From Kaistella faecalis (lineage in GTDB: Bacteria; Bacteroidota; Bacteroidia; Flavobacteriales; Weeksellaceae): a stretch of DNA of 64,000 nucleotides. The position numbers and the translations under genes are program-made. Each line of letters begins with the position of its first letter. Position 1 is the stretch's first letter. This document shows positions 32,648 through 41,486 of the stretch, piece after piece. Location: the NCBI RefSeq assembly GCF_019195395.1, contig NZ_CP078067.1, positions 1,131,783 to 1,195,782 of the forward strand, read 5' to 3'. Under the pieces are notes generated by a model. That model had not been told where the DNA came from. It worked only from the letters and a program-made list of their open reading frames with translations, and made no database searches.

Positions 32648-33976
32648 TTAATTTGCGGTTTTGGTTTGGGTTGAGGTTTCCGGCTCCGGTTGCTGTTGGG
32701 CTGTTTTCCAGTATTGCAGTATTTCTTTTGATTGGTCGTTAAAATCCTTACCAATATAATTAAGAAATTCCTTTTCCGTTTTGTGTCCGGTAACTGCCAT
32801 TATTATCGGGGTGGGAACTTTAATATAATTGTGGGTTGCAAAACTCCGCCTGCAGACGTGCGACGAAATTATTTCATGTAACGGATATTGCCCGTAAATA
32901 AATCTTTTGGTTTCGTCATCATATTTTTTGCCAAATTCCAAACGGTTAATTTCTGCCTTTTTTGCTATTGTCCGTAGGTGTTTATTAAATATGGTTTTTG
33001 CACTCTCAATATTATCAGAAAATACCGGGGGAAATTGTCCGTTTCTTTTATCAATTATCTTTTTAACCTCATCATGTAAAGGAATTAAAACCCCGTTTTT
33101 GGTCTTTTGTTGGTGCAGATTAATAAATATATTCCCGTCTATATTGGTAAACATTTTGGGCGTCATTGTAAGTAAGTCAGACGCTCTTTGCCCGGTATAA
33201 AAACCAATAATTAACCAGTCTTTGGCGGTCTGCAGTTGAGGTTCCAAAAAAGTAATTTTCTGTATTTCCTGCAGTTCCTTTTCCGTTATAAATATTGTGG
33301 GTGTTTCCGTGGTATATCCTTTAATCTCATCAATATTTTTATTGACTTCAATATTTAAGGTTTTGGCGTGGTTTATAATGGTTTTGGGATATTTGATATA
33401 ACGCCCTATTGTTCCTTTGGCTATTCCCTGCCCCTCTAAAAACATCTCAAATTTATTTGATACTGATACGTCCCAGTCAGATACTTTTAACCGTTGGTTT
33501 TGTGATTTTAGAAAATCGTTAATTTTATTAATTACAGTAATCTGTTTTTTGGTGGTGGCGTCGGTTATCCTTTTCCCTCTGTTTTTACGGAATGGTAAAA
33601 CGTCGGTAATGTAATAGGCTAAATAGTTATCTAAATAGTCCAGTTGCTCCAAACGACGTCCACCGGAATAATAGGCTGTTAAAATCTCATCTAACCAAAT
33701 ACCGTTAATTATTTCGGTTTCATTCCGTTTGCGGTACTGCTCCAAAATAAAAGATTCAATTTTGATGAGGTTTTTTTTAACGTCCTCAATATGTTTTAAG
33801 GTGGTTTTGTCTGCAGACTGAATGTTTTTAGGTTTCCCAGTCTTTGGGTTCCACTGATCCGGGTTTATGGTTTCCCGGGTTTTGCGTTTAACATCAATTA
33901 TACGAGCGTCTTTAAAACGTGCATAAATAGGGGCGTTGTCTTTTGCAGACTGCAGAATAAATTTAACGGTTGCCAT
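32648..33976 (-). CDS. int: Tyrosine recombinase / integrase
   Basis: A 442-residue tyrosine integrase that inserts and excises the element at ssrA. It has an N-terminal arm-binding domain (about 1-75, with IYARFKDARIIDVKRKTRETI), a SAM-like core-binding domain (about 95-215) and a catalytic domain with Arg264 (TGQRASD), His373 and Arg376 (HVCRRSF), His398 (TGHKT) and nucleophile Tyr407 (FLNYIG). The longer reading from 34000 begins with TTG; the ATG at 33976 starts the arm domain properly and follows the leader motif. It is the gene nearest the right attachment site. The arm domain matches the tandem 11-bp repeats. Confidence 0.95.
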   Translation of the reverse strand: MATVKFILQSAKDNAPIYARFKDARIIDVKRKTRETINPDQWNPKTGKPKNIQSADKTTLKHIEDVKKNLIKIESFILEQYRKRNETEIINGIWLDEILTAYYSGGRRLEQLDYLDNYLAYYITDVLPFRKNRGKRITDATTKKQITVINKINDFLKSQNQRLKVSDWDVSVSNKFEMFLEGQGIAKGTIGRYIKYPKTIINHAKTLNIEVNKNIDEIKGYTTETPTIFITEKELQEIQKITFLEPQLQTAKDWLIIGFYTGQRASDLLTMTPKMFTNIDGNIFINLHQQKTKNGVLIPLHDEVKKIIDKRNGQFPPVFSDNIESAKTIFNKHLRTIAKKAEINRLEFGKKYDDETKRFIYGQYPLHEIISSHVCRRSFATHNYIKVPTPIIMAVTGHKTEKEFLNYIGKDFNDQSKEILQYWKTAQQQPEPETSTQTKTAN

Positions 33977-33993
33977 AATTGTAAGATTTGAAC
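33977..33993 (-). promoter_or_regulatory. Element leader motif, copy at the integrase
   Basis: On the plus strand AATTGTAAGATTTGAAC, abutting the integrase start codon. Same motif as at 32128-32144 and 30523-30540. Confidence 0.5.
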
Positions 33994-34009
33994 ATAACAA
34001 ATATACAAC

Positions 34010-34042
34010 TTAGTCCGCAGTTAGTCCGCAATTAGTCCACAA
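34010..34042 (+). repeat. Right arm repeats (3 x 11 bp)
   Basis: TTAGTCCGCAG (34010-34020), TTAGTCCGCAA (34021-34031) and TTAGTCCACAA (34032-34042), exactly in phase. Same unit and same direction as the two copies at 26179-26200. Likely integrase arm sites. Confidence 0.8.
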
Positions 34043-34133
34043 ATATTTAATTTATTTTAATCCATTTAACACCTCATCAAATTGAAACAATTTATAAAAC
34101 CTCATCAATAGGGCATTTGTGTTATTTATAAGG

Positions 34134-34165
34134 AATAAAAAAAATCAGCCTGATTTAGACTGATT
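34134..34165 (-). terminator. Inward-facing terminator at the right end of the element
   Basis: On the minus strand AATCAGTC pairs with GGCTGATT (34158-34165 with 34143-34150, one G-U pair), followed by a T tract (A run to 34134). It would stop outside transcription, for instance from pckA, before the integrase gene. Confidence 0.6.
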
Positions 34166-34177
34166 AAAGGTTTATAG

Positions 34178-34192
34178 TCCCTCCAACTCCAC
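34178..34192 (+). repeat. Right attachment site (attR core)
   Basis: TCCCTCCAACTCCAC, the second copy of the ssrA 3' end, lacking the T-loop sequence before it. It marks the right boundary of the element. Confidence 0.88.
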
Positions 34193-34200
34193 ATAACAAT

Positions 34201-34234
34201 AATAACTCACTGATTAAAAGTGGGTTATTTTTTT
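34201..34234 (+). terminator. Stranded native ssrA terminator
   Basis: AATAACTCAC (34201-34210) pairs with GTGGGTTATT (34220-34229, one G-U pair) and is followed by TTTTT. It is plus-strand, 8 nt beyond attR, and no plus-strand gene ends here, so it is best explained as the original ssrA terminator. Confidence 0.7.
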
Positions 34235-34238
34235 GTAT

Positions 34239-34272
34239 AAAAAATTCCCCCAGCCGTATGGTCGGGGGAATT
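34239..34272 (-). terminator. pckA terminator
   Basis: AATTCCCCC (34243-34251) pairs with GGGGGAATT (34264-34272); on the minus strand a T-rich tail follows. It lies 26 nt beyond the pckA stop. Confidence 0.85.
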
Positions 34273-34297
34273 TCTAATACAAAACAATTAATTAATT

Positions 34298-35902
34298 CTA
34301 AAGTTGCGGTCCTGCAGCAACCAGTCTCTGACCTTCTGCAGTGTCGCAATACTGCTCAAAATTCTTGATGTAACGTGCGCCAAGATCTTTTGCTTTCGCT
34401 TCCCATTCTGAAACTTCAGCATAAGTAGCTCTCGGATCAAGAATTCCGTCGGTAACATTAGGCAAAGCGGTTGGGATTTCAAGGTTCATTACCGGAATAA
34501 TGGTTTTATCAGCTTTTTCAATGGATCCGTCGATAATCGCATCGATAATCGCTCTGGTATCTTTCAGGGAAATTCTTTTTCCGGTTCCGTTCCAGCCTGT
34601 ATTTACCAGATAAGCTTTTGCTCCGTGCTCTTTCATTTTCCCGATGAGGGTTTTAGAGTACATGGTTGGATGCAGCGTTAAAAACGCTTCACCAAACGCC
34701 GGTGAAAAGGACGGTTGTGGTTCTGTAATACCTCTTTCGGTTCCTGCAAGTTTTGAGGTATAACCGCAAAGGAAGTGATATTGTGCCTGATCTTCATTCA
34801 GGATGGAAACCGGCGGCAATACTCCGAATGCGTCAGCAGAAAGATATACGATTTTCTTTGCGTGTCCGGCTTTTGAAGGCAATACGATTTTGCTGATATG
34901 ATAGATCGGATAAGAAACTCTCGTGTTTTCGGTAATTGAATTATCAGTGTAATCCGCTTCACCGTACTCGTTCACCACAACATTCTCTAAAAGTGAATCT
35001 CTTCTGATGGCTTTATAAATATCCGGTTCTTTTTCTTCAGTTAAGTCGATCACTTTTGCATAACATCCGCCTTCATAATTGAAAACGCCGTTGTTATCCC
35101 AACCGTGCTCGTCATCACCGATAAGATATCTTTTAGGATCGGCAGAAAGTGTGGTTTTTCCTGTTCCGGAAAGACCGAAGAACAAAGCAACATCTCCGTC
35201 TTCACCTACGTTGGCTGAGCAGTGCATAGATGCCATTCCTTTCAGTGGAAGGTAATAATTCATCATGGCAAACATTCCTTTCTTCATTTCACCGCCATAC
35301 CAGGTTCCGCCGATAATCTGAATCTTCTGCGTCAGGTTGAACATCACGAAGTTTTCAGAATTCAGTCCCTGCTCTTTCCAGTCTGGATTGGTAGTTTTGG
35401 AACCGTTCATCACGATGAAATCCGGCTCGCCAAAAGTTTCAAGTTCAAAATTGGAAGGACGGATGAACATATTCGTTACGAAATGCGCCTGCCAGGCCAC
35501 TTCCATAATAAATCTTACTTTAAGTCTGGTATCTGGATTGGTGCCGCAAAAAGCATCAACAACATATATTTTTTTGGAGGAAGAAAGCTGTTTCAGAACC
35601 AACTGTTTGCAGCTTTCGAAAATTTCCGGTGTCGTAGGAAGATTTACATTGCCATCCCAGTGAATTGTATTTTCTGTAACTTCATCTTTAACAATAAACC
35701 TGTCTTTCGGTGAACGTCCTGTGAAAATTCCGGTTTTTACGGCAACAGCACCCGATTCTGTCAATGCTCCTTTTTCAAACCCCTGGTTTTTAGCAGACAT
35801 TTCAGCTTTATAAAGCTCTTCGTAACTTGGGTTGTAAACTACTTCTTCATAACCGGTGATTCCTAAATCATGTAATTGCTGGATAATCTTGATGTTCTTC
35901 AT
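34298..35902 (-). CDS. pckA: Phosphoenolpyruvate carboxykinase (ATP)
   Basis: A 534-residue ATP-dependent enzyme that turns oxaloacetate into phosphoenolpyruvate in gluconeogenesis. The P-loop [11 protein letters not shown] is near residues 239-250, the metal-binding GDDEHGWDN near 262-271, and the arginine-containing [10 protein letters not shown] near 57-66. Length matches bacterial PckA. It is a single gene with its own terminator and a probable promoter at 35937-35944. It borders the mobile element's right end. Confidence 0.97.
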   Translation of the reverse strand: MKNIKIIQQLHDLGITGYEEVVYNPSYEELYKAEMSAKNQGFEKGALTESGAVAVKTGIFTGRSPKDRFIVKDEVTENTIHWDGNVNLPTTPEIFESCKQLVLKQLSSSKKIYVVDAFCGTNPDTRLKVRFIMEVAWQAHFVTNMFIRPSNFELETFGEPDFIVMNGSKTTNPDWKEQGLNSENFVMFNLTQKIQIIGGTWYGGEMKKGMFAMMNYYLPLKGMASMHCSANVGEDGDVALFFGLSGTGKTTLSADPKRYLIGDDEHGWDNNGVFNYEGGCYAKVIDLTEEKEPDIYKAIRRDSLLENVVVNEYGEADYTDNSITENTRVSYPIYHISKIVLPSKAGHAKKIVYLSADAFGVLPPVSILNEDQAQYHFLCGYTSKLAGTERGITEPQPSFSPAFGEAFLTLHPTMYSKTLIGKMKEHGAKAYLVNTGWNGTGKRISLKDTRAIIDAIIDGSIEKADKTIIPVMNLEIPTALPNVTDGILDPRATYAEVSEWEAKAKDLGARYIKNFEQYCDTAEGQRLVAAGPQL

Positions 35903-35936
35903 AATGACTTAATATTTCTGATTCTTTTTAATAAAA

Positions 35937-35944
35937 CAAATTTA
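35937..35944 (-). promoter_or_regulatory. pckA -7 box
   Basis: On the minus strand TAAATTTG, an exact TAnnTTTG match 34 nt upstream of the pckA ATG. No convincing -33 TTTG was found at the right distance. Confidence 0.4.
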
Positions 35945-36031
35945 CCTATTATAGGTTATTAAAATGGTTTTAAAACTACTGATATTCGTCAGAATTCACA
36001 AGAAATTTAAAAATACGCAACTTGCTTACAA

Positions 36032-36940
36032 TCAACTTATTAAATCCTCCCACGAAAAAAAACGGTGAAAACCTTTTCCCGAAAAATAGTCTTCAAAACC
36101 TGGAAATTTTCTGCTCATTACAAAATCGCCGCCCCATGCACCCAAACTTTTCACGAATACGGGGCATTGTTCAAAATAGTGTTCTTTCACCTTTTTAATT
36201 CCTAGAAATTCCGAAAGCTTTCGCTCATGAACTTCCATTAATTCGGAGAATAAACCGATATCCTCAGCTTTCATAATTTCAGAAGTCAATGATGAAAAAA
36301 TTTCTATTAATTGAGGTGATTTTGCCTTTGACCGGTAGAGGTTGATGCCCTCCCGGCTGTCCTGCTTCTGATTGAGGTGGATGAAAATAAGTTCATCCTT
36401 AAATTTAGGACTGAAAAGTATGGGATGAATGATTCTGCTTTCGGCCGTATTCTGATAAAGTATCGCTGATTTTTCTTTCGCAACTGCCACATCGTACCCG
36501 CTTCCGCCTAAACTGAGTTCATTCAGTACAAAAGCATCAATCCCGGCCCATTCTGCAAGATTGTTCATTAAAGTAGAACTGCTCCCTAAACCGTAATCAG
36601 CAGGAAACTGAAGATTTGTTTTTATATGGTAAGTGGAATCTCTCTGAAATTGAGTGGAGGAAAGTTGCTGCACATGCTTAAGAACCTTTAAAACAAAGTC
36701 CGCTGGTTTCTGAAGATTGGCGTTTACGATTTCCCAGGTTTTATAATTGATCGCTGCTTTTAACCAAAGTTGCCCCTGATGAAAAGCTTCCCAATAAACA
36801 ACGGGATTTCCATTTTCAATTTCCTCAAAAAAAAACTCCTGCCCCCATTTTGTAGGTACGGCAAGAGCTAAAGCGCCATCGAGGACGACATATTCTGAGG
36901 TGAGCAATAATTTTCCCGGTGAGAATATTTTACCCGTCAT
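36032..36940 (-). CDS. GYDIA-type GHMP kinase
   Basis: A 302-residue small-molecule kinase of the GHMP superfamily. The phosphate-binding loop is GLGSSSTL at 117-124, and the subfamily signature GSGYDVA lies at 146-152. The group is found almost only in Bacteroidota; related enzymes act in the mevalonate pathway, so a mevalonate-type substrate is likely but not shown. It starts 2 nt after fabD ends and is transcribed with it. Confidence 0.88.
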   Translation of the reverse strand: MTGKIFSPGKLLLTSEYVVLDGALALAVPTKWGQEFFFEEIENGNPVVYWEAFHQGQLWLKAAINYKTWEIVNANLQKPADFVLKVLKHVQQLSSTQFQRDSTYHIKTNLQFPADYGLGSSSTLMNNLAEWAGIDAFVLNELSLGGSGYDVAVAKEKSAILYQNTAESRIIHPILFSPKFKDELIFIHLNQKQDSREGINLYRSKAKSPQLIEIFSSLTSEIMKAEDIGLFSELMEVHERKLSEFLGIKKVKEHYFEQCPVFVKSLGAWGGDFVMSRKFPGFEDYFSGKGFHRFFSWEDLIS

Positions 36941-36942
36941 TG

Positions 36943-37818
36943 CTAAACTGCTGATGAAAAAGTAACCTCGCTGTTGATTTTCTTTATAAGACCCTGCAGC
37001 GTTTTGCCCGGACCTACCTCAATAAAATTATCAGCACCGTCTTTAATCATATTCTGTACAGATTGGGTCCACTTTACCGGACCGGTAAGCTGCTTAATAA
37101 GATTCTGCTTTATTTCCTCCTGGTCAGTTACAGCTTTTGTAGAAATATTCTGGTACACAGGAATCATAGCTGTTCTGAATTTAGTCTGTTCGATTGCTGC
37201 CGCTAATTTTTCCTGTGCAGGCTGCATTAATGGGGAATGGAATGCACCATTCACAGACAACATCAGTGCACGCTTTGCACCGGCTTCCTTCATTTTTTCG
37301 CACGCCAATTCTACCGCGGCGGTTTCGCCGGAAATAACGAGCTGCCCCGGACAGTTATAATTCGCAGGAACTACAATTCCATCAATGGATGCGCAGATTT
37401 CTTCTACTTTGTCGTCCGCAAGACCAAGAATGGCTGCCATAGAACTGGGATTTGCATCACAGGCTTCCTGCATCGCGTTCGCGCGGGCAGCCACAAGTTT
37501 CAAACCGTCATCAAATGACAGAACACCATTGGCAACCAAAGCGGAAAATTCGCCCAGGGAGTGGCCGGCAACCATCTCTGGACCGATCCCGTTGATCGTT
37601 TTAAGTGCTGCAACTGAATGAATAAAAATGGAGGGTTGTGTGACTTCTGTTTTCTTTAAATCCTCTTCAGTTCCTTTGAACATAATCGACAGGATATCGA
37701 AACCCAGAATATCATTGGCGGATTCCATAAGATCTTTAATGTCTTTGCGGGAATCGTACAGTTCCTTGCCCATACCCACAAACTGTGAACCCTGCCCCGG
37801 AAATACAAGTGCTTTCAT
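36943..37818 (-). CDS. fabD: Malonyl-CoA:ACP transacylase
   Basis: A 291-residue enzyme that loads malonyl units on acyl carrier protein for fatty acid synthesis. It has the opening VFPGQGSQFVGMG, the nucleophile Ser87 in GHSLGEFSA and the catalytic His194 in GAFHSPLM. It stands apart from other fab genes and shares a transcript with the GHMP kinase. The 119-nt gap to the upstream LysM gene shows no clear site. Confidence 0.96.
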   Translation of the reverse strand: MKALVFPGQGSQFVGMGKELYDSRKDIKDLMESANDILGFDILSIMFKGTEEDLKKTEVTQPSIFIHSVAALKTINGIGPEMVAGHSLGEFSALVANGVLSFDDGLKLVAARANAMQEACDANPSSMAAILGLADDKVEEICASIDGIVVPANYNCPGQLVISGETAAVELACEKMKEAGAKRALMLSVNGAFHSPLMQPAQEKLAAAIEQTKFRTAMIPVYQNISTKAVTDQEEIKQNLIKQLTGPVKWTQSVQNMIKDGADNFIEVGPGKTLQGLIKKINSEVTFSSAV

Positions 37819-37937
37819 ATATATAATTTAGAAAAAAATTGTATCAGCTGACAGGTGAACCTCATCAACCGAATATTTAAAAATCATCGTCTTCTTTAGA
37901 TTTTATTTTCCTGATCTTCAGAAAGACTGTTTGTGTT

Positions 37938-39854
37938 TTAGTTGGGAACCAAACGTACAACTCTGTACCCTTTGTTCACGTATGCGCCATTTCTGGTCTT
38001 TTCAAACTCGAATTTAGTGGCAAGTTGAGTCTGCACTTTATTCATCTGTTTGAAGATTTCTCCTTTTTTGTTTTCGCGGCTCAGCATATCGTTTACAACA
38101 TCGAAGCCGATCACCGCATATTTAGACGGAGTTTTGCAATATTTAGCTTTATAGGCTGCCAGAATTTGTTTTTCAAAATCACCTTCAGTATCAATCTTTC
38201 TGTCCATTAAATAAACAAGATTCGCAGCGCTGAGATCATCAACTTTCTTTTCGAATACCGGCGAATAATACATACTGAAAGCCCGCACATTAGCAACTTC
38301 CTTAGAAAGCGCAATCATCTGGCTCGCAAATGAATCGCCAACAGAGTCTTTATCGTTTGCCAAAACGGCTATAACAGGTGCTGACTGGCCCGTCATCATA
38401 TTTTTATCGAGTTGAATATCGAGCGGAGAGTTTACAATCACGACCGAAGCATTTTTGATCTCCTTTTCAATATTTGATTTCAGATAATTGGCTTTGGATC
38501 GGTCTTCATCGGCTACGATAAATATTTTCTGATCCGAGTAGGCACTTTTCACTTCCTTCACAATTCTGTCTGCATAAACCATTTCGTTGGTTTCAATAAG
38601 AATCAGATTATCGTACTTCAAAAGATCTTCAGTATTGGCAAATGGTGCTACTACAGGAATTTTGTTCGATTTCACATAATCCAGAACCTGAAGAACACTT
38701 GATTTGAAAAACGGCCCGATTATTAAATCGGTATTGTCGGAATTGATCTGGGTTAAAGAATTCTTGAAACTGCTTTCATTTCCCGCATCGATTACTTTTA
38801 CATCCAGTTTTTGACCTTTGGCGGCATTTCTTTCGATGGCTAATTTCGCGCCCGCAAGAAAATCAAGAGAAAGTGTTCTGGCTCTTGAATCATCGGTATC
38901 AAAGCCGAAAGGCAACATCAGAACTACATTCAGTGCATCACCGGATTTTTTCACATAACCGGCGTCAAGTTTTTTAATTTTGAGAACCATTCCGGTTTTC
39001 AGACCTTGTGAAAGGTTCGGATTCAGGCTCAGGAGTTGATCTAAACTTACGCTGAATTTATTTAAAATCCCGAAAACCGTATCGCCCGCCTGAACGGTAT
39101 AAGTTACATAATCATCACTTACCGACGTGGTCTCATAAGTGTTGGTAGAAACTGTTTGAGCTGCCGGAACCGCTTTTGGTTCTTCAGCAGTTGTAGTAGT
39201 TGTCGCAATATTCCCCTTCACTTTAATCATTTCACCCGGCTGAAGTCCTTTTGCTTCCAAACCTGGATTCAGAGCGAAAAGTTCCTTTTGGGTAAGATTA
39301 AATTTACGGGTCAGCTTATAGTAATTGTCTTTTTCCTGAACGGTATAAGAATCATCTGGAGTAGTGTTTTCCGTGTTTTTCACTTCTACAGTAGCGGCTG
39401 GGATTTTCACTTCTGTTGTTGTTGCAGCAACAGGTTGGGTACCACCAAATTTATTTATTTTATCTAACGGCAATATAACTTCGTCGCCTATTTTCATGTG
39501 AGAATCCAGATTTGGATTCAGTTTCCTCAAGTCGGCTTCCGATATATTATATTGCTTGGTAATCCCATAAACAGTCTGTTTGGGCTGCAGAATAATTTTT
39601 CCTAATGCTGAAGTTCCCGTTTTCTCGGCAACCGCACTTTTTACACCACCCGTTTTATTAACTACCAGTACTTCGCCAATGGAGATTTTACCTTCTTTTA
39701 CATTGGGATTCAGTTTATATAATTCATCAACGGAAATCCCGTATTTTTTAGAAATATTATACGGATTATCGCCTTTAACAACGGTATGTGTCTTTTGGGC
39801 GTAAAACCCAGAAAAGGCGATGAGACTTGATAGTAAGAAAAGTTTTCTGATCAT
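37938..39854 (-). CDS. LysM repeats fused to a periplasmic-binding-protein-like domain
   Basis: A 638-residue exported protein (signal peptide to about 19, FYAQ). It has four LysM peptidoglycan-binding modules (about 22-66, 88-130, 166-212 and 248-294) separated by Thr/Val-rich linkers, then a C-terminal type 1 periplasmic-binding domain (about 305-638) like that of amino-acid ABC transporters. It probably sits on the cell wall and may sense or organise wall synthesis. The fusion is common in flavobacteria; no transporter genes are nearby. Confidence 0.88.
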   Translation of the reverse strand: MIRKLFLLSSLIAFSGFYAQKTHTVVKGDNPYNISKKYGISVDELYKLNPNVKEGKISIGEVLVVNKTGGVKSAVAEKTGTSALGKIILQPKQTVYGITKQYNISEADLRKLNPNLDSHMKIGDEVILPLDKINKFGGTQPVAATTTEVKIPAATVEVKNTENTTPDDSYTVQEKDNYYKLTRKFNLTQKELFALNPGLEAKGLQPGEMIKVKGNIATTTTTAEEPKAVPAAQTVSTNTYETTSVSDDYVTYTVQAGDTVFGILNKFSVSLDQLLSLNPNLSQGLKTGMVLKIKKLDAGYVKKSGDALNVVLMLPFGFDTDDSRARTLSLDFLAGAKLAIERNAAKGQKLDVKVIDAGNESSFKNSLTQINSDNTDLIIGPFFKSSVLQVLDYVKSNKIPVVAPFANTEDLLKYDNLILIETNEMVYADRIVKEVKSAYSDQKIFIVADEDRSKANYLKSNIEKEIKNASVVIVNSPLDIQLDKNMMTGQSAPVIAVLANDKDSVGDSFASQMIALSKEVANVRAFSMYYSPVFEKKVDDLSAANLVYLMDRKIDTEGDFEKQILAAYKAKYCKTPSKYAVIGFDVVNDMLSRENKKGEIFKQMNKVQTQLATKFEFEKTRNGAYVNKGYRVVRLVPN

Positions 39855-39892
39855 CTGTTATGATAAATATTTACAAAAATACTGCTTTAAAA

Positions 39893-41482
39893 TTAAATGC
39901 TGAGAATAATTAATTCGGATTTCCGGACCTCTATCTCCTCATAACAACTTTGAAGCCATTCGTGACCGTAGTCTGCATAAAAAACAGAGAAGTTATACAC
40001 GCGTTCCTGCCAGTTTTTGCCGGGATGAACAGTTAAAAACATTTTCTCCAGCCTCTCAAGCTTTTCGTTCTGCTTAATTTTTTCTGCGCGCAAAAGACGT
40101 TTTCTCATCCTTTCAAATGATTTTAACTGCCTTGTTTTCTCTGCATTCACGAGGCTTCCGAAGCTTTTATCGGTTTGAGCCGCTTGGGCAGAAATATCAT
40201 CGAAACCCTTCTTTAATTCATGCTCTTGCTGATCTAACAGCTGAAGAATCTCATTATTCTCAAGCAAAATATCTTTGGTTACGGTTGCAAAGTTTTTAAA
40301 GAAATCATTCATTTTCAGTCCTGATTTCTCTGTCTTGTTCAAGGTTTTTTCAGTGACAAAAAGGAGGGAAACACGGGGAATCAGAACAGGAAATACGAGT
40401 CCGATTTTGGTATAATAATCCTGCAGTTCCAGCCAGTACATGATTTCGGCATTCCCACCGATATAAGCCAGATTCGGCAAAACGGTTTCCTGATAAACTG
40501 GCCTTATTAAAGCGTTCGGACTGAAATTTTCCGGATAGTTTTCAAGCTCTTCCAGAAGTTCTGTTTCACTAAAAGAAATATCAGTATCAACAACGATGTA
40601 CTTTCTACCGTCAAATTCGATTCGGTTTCTTGTTTCGCTGAGATAAAACAAATTGATTTCACGCGGATTTACCTGCACTTTTCCGTAGGTTTCAGCTAAA
40701 ACTTCCACCGTATTTTTGGTAGAATGATAAAGTTCCTGATGAAGCATTTCATTTTTGAAAACTTCTTTCATCTGGTTTTTCAGCTTCCGGTCATCACCAT
40801 CAATCACCAGCAAACCGTAATCTGCGAAAAGTTCCTGAACCAAAATACGCGTAGCCTGGGCAAGAGAATTTCCTTTTTTATAAGCCTTCTTCATCAGAAG
40901 AACGAGCTCTGTGCCATAAACAGCATCTTTAAATTCACGCTCAAATTCAGAAATGAAAAAATCATCTTCCACCAAAATTCTGCCTACCGGCCCACCAGAT
41001 TTCGCTTTGGTTTCGTAGTAATTCGATTCTGTTTTAAAATGATTAATCTCCTCGAAATCGTGATCTTCAGTCGCCATCCAAAAAATGGGAACTGTATTGC
41101 GGTTTGGAAATTTCTCATTCAGCGAATTGGCCAGTTTTATCGTCTGCAGAATTTTATAAATGAAAAAAGCAGGCCCTGTGAAAAGGTTGAGCTGATGACC
41201 TGTTGTCACAGTGAAAGTGTTTTCGAGAAGGAGTGAATTTAAATTTTCCTTCTGTTTTTCAGCCAGCTGAATTCCCGAATACTGATCTTTTAAAACATCG
41301 AAAAGCAAAGTCCTTTTTTCGGAAGTAAATTCCCTGGCTTTTACGCTGAACTGATTGTCAATATTCCCGTCATTAAAAAGCAGATTTTCGAAACCTTCAA
41401 TTTTCTGTGTCAGGAAATCCTTGATAAGCAACGGGATGCTCTCAATATCCAGAAAAGATATGCTGCTGTGCTTTTTGGCCAT
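39893..41482 (-). CDS. bshC: Bacillithiol biosynthesis cysteine-adding enzyme
   Basis: A 529-residue protein of the BshC family, which adds cysteine to glucosaminyl-malate as the last step of bacillithiol synthesis. Typical sequence includes TGHQLNLFTGPAFFIYKILQTI (split here around residues 96-117) and the long C-terminal coiled coil (about 380-470). Its presence means the cell uses bacillithiol as its main thiol. bshA and bshB are not in the window. It starts 4 nt after the porin gene. Confidence 0.95.
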   Translation of the reverse strand: MAKKHSSISFLDIESIPLLIKDFLTQKIEGFENLLFNDGNIDNQFSVKAREFTSEKRTLLFDVLKDQYSGIQLAEKQKENLNSLLLENTFTVTTGHQLNLFTGPAFFIYKILQTIKLANSLNEKFPNRNTVPIFWMATEDHDFEEINHFKTESNYYETKAKSGGPVGRILVEDDFFISEFEREFKDAVYGTELVLLMKKAYKKGNSLAQATRILVQELFADYGLLVIDGDDRKLKNQMKEVFKNEMLHQELYHSTKNTVEVLAETYGKVQVNPREINLFYLSETRNRIEFDGRKYIVVDTDISFSETELLEELENYPENFSPNALIRPVYQETVLPNLAYIGGNAEIMYWLELQDYYTKIGLVFPVLIPRVSLLFVTEKTLNKTEKSGLKMNDFFKNFATVTKDILLENNEILQLLDQQEHELKKGFDDISAQAAQTDKSFGSLVNAEKTRQLKSFERMRKRLLRAEKIKQNEKLERLEKMFLTVHPGKNWQERVYNFSVFYADYGHEWLQSCYEEIEVRKSELIILSI

Positions 41483-41486
41483 AATT

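Larger units (their letters stand above)
26119..34192 (-). mobile_element. Integrative element in the ssrA 3' end (possible phage satellite)
   Basis: About 8.06 kb bounded by the 15-bp direct repeat TCCCTCCAACTCCAC (26119-26133 and 34178-34192). The left copy is the end of ssrA. The region holds nine minus-strand genes: integrase, S24-like protein, unknown, HTH/excisionase, unknown, Rep-like protein, small unknown, tail/baseplate-like protein and a ribbon-like protein. Tandem 11-bp repeats lie near both ends. There is no relaxase, capsid, portal or terminase gene that I can recognise. An integrase, a replication protein and a lone tail gene fit a phage satellite, a mobilizable element or a prophage with a large internal deletion. 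Boundaries are well supported; the class is inferred. Confidence 0.88.

Noticed and set aside
34010-34042. Short regularly spaced repeats as a CRISPR array
   Set aside because: The units are 11 bp with no spacers and no cas genes nearby; they match integrase arm sites.
34178-34192. Possible tRNA or tmRNA fragment
   Set aside because: Only 15 bp match the end of tmRNA and no T-loop or other arm is present; it is the attR repeat.
35222-35713. Plus-strand reading frame of 163 codons
   Set aside because: It is a shadow of pckA on the other strand.
40724-41236. Plus-strand reading frame of 170 codons
   Set aside because: It is a shadow of bshC, rich in Phe/Ile/Lys as expected from antisense AT-rich DNA.
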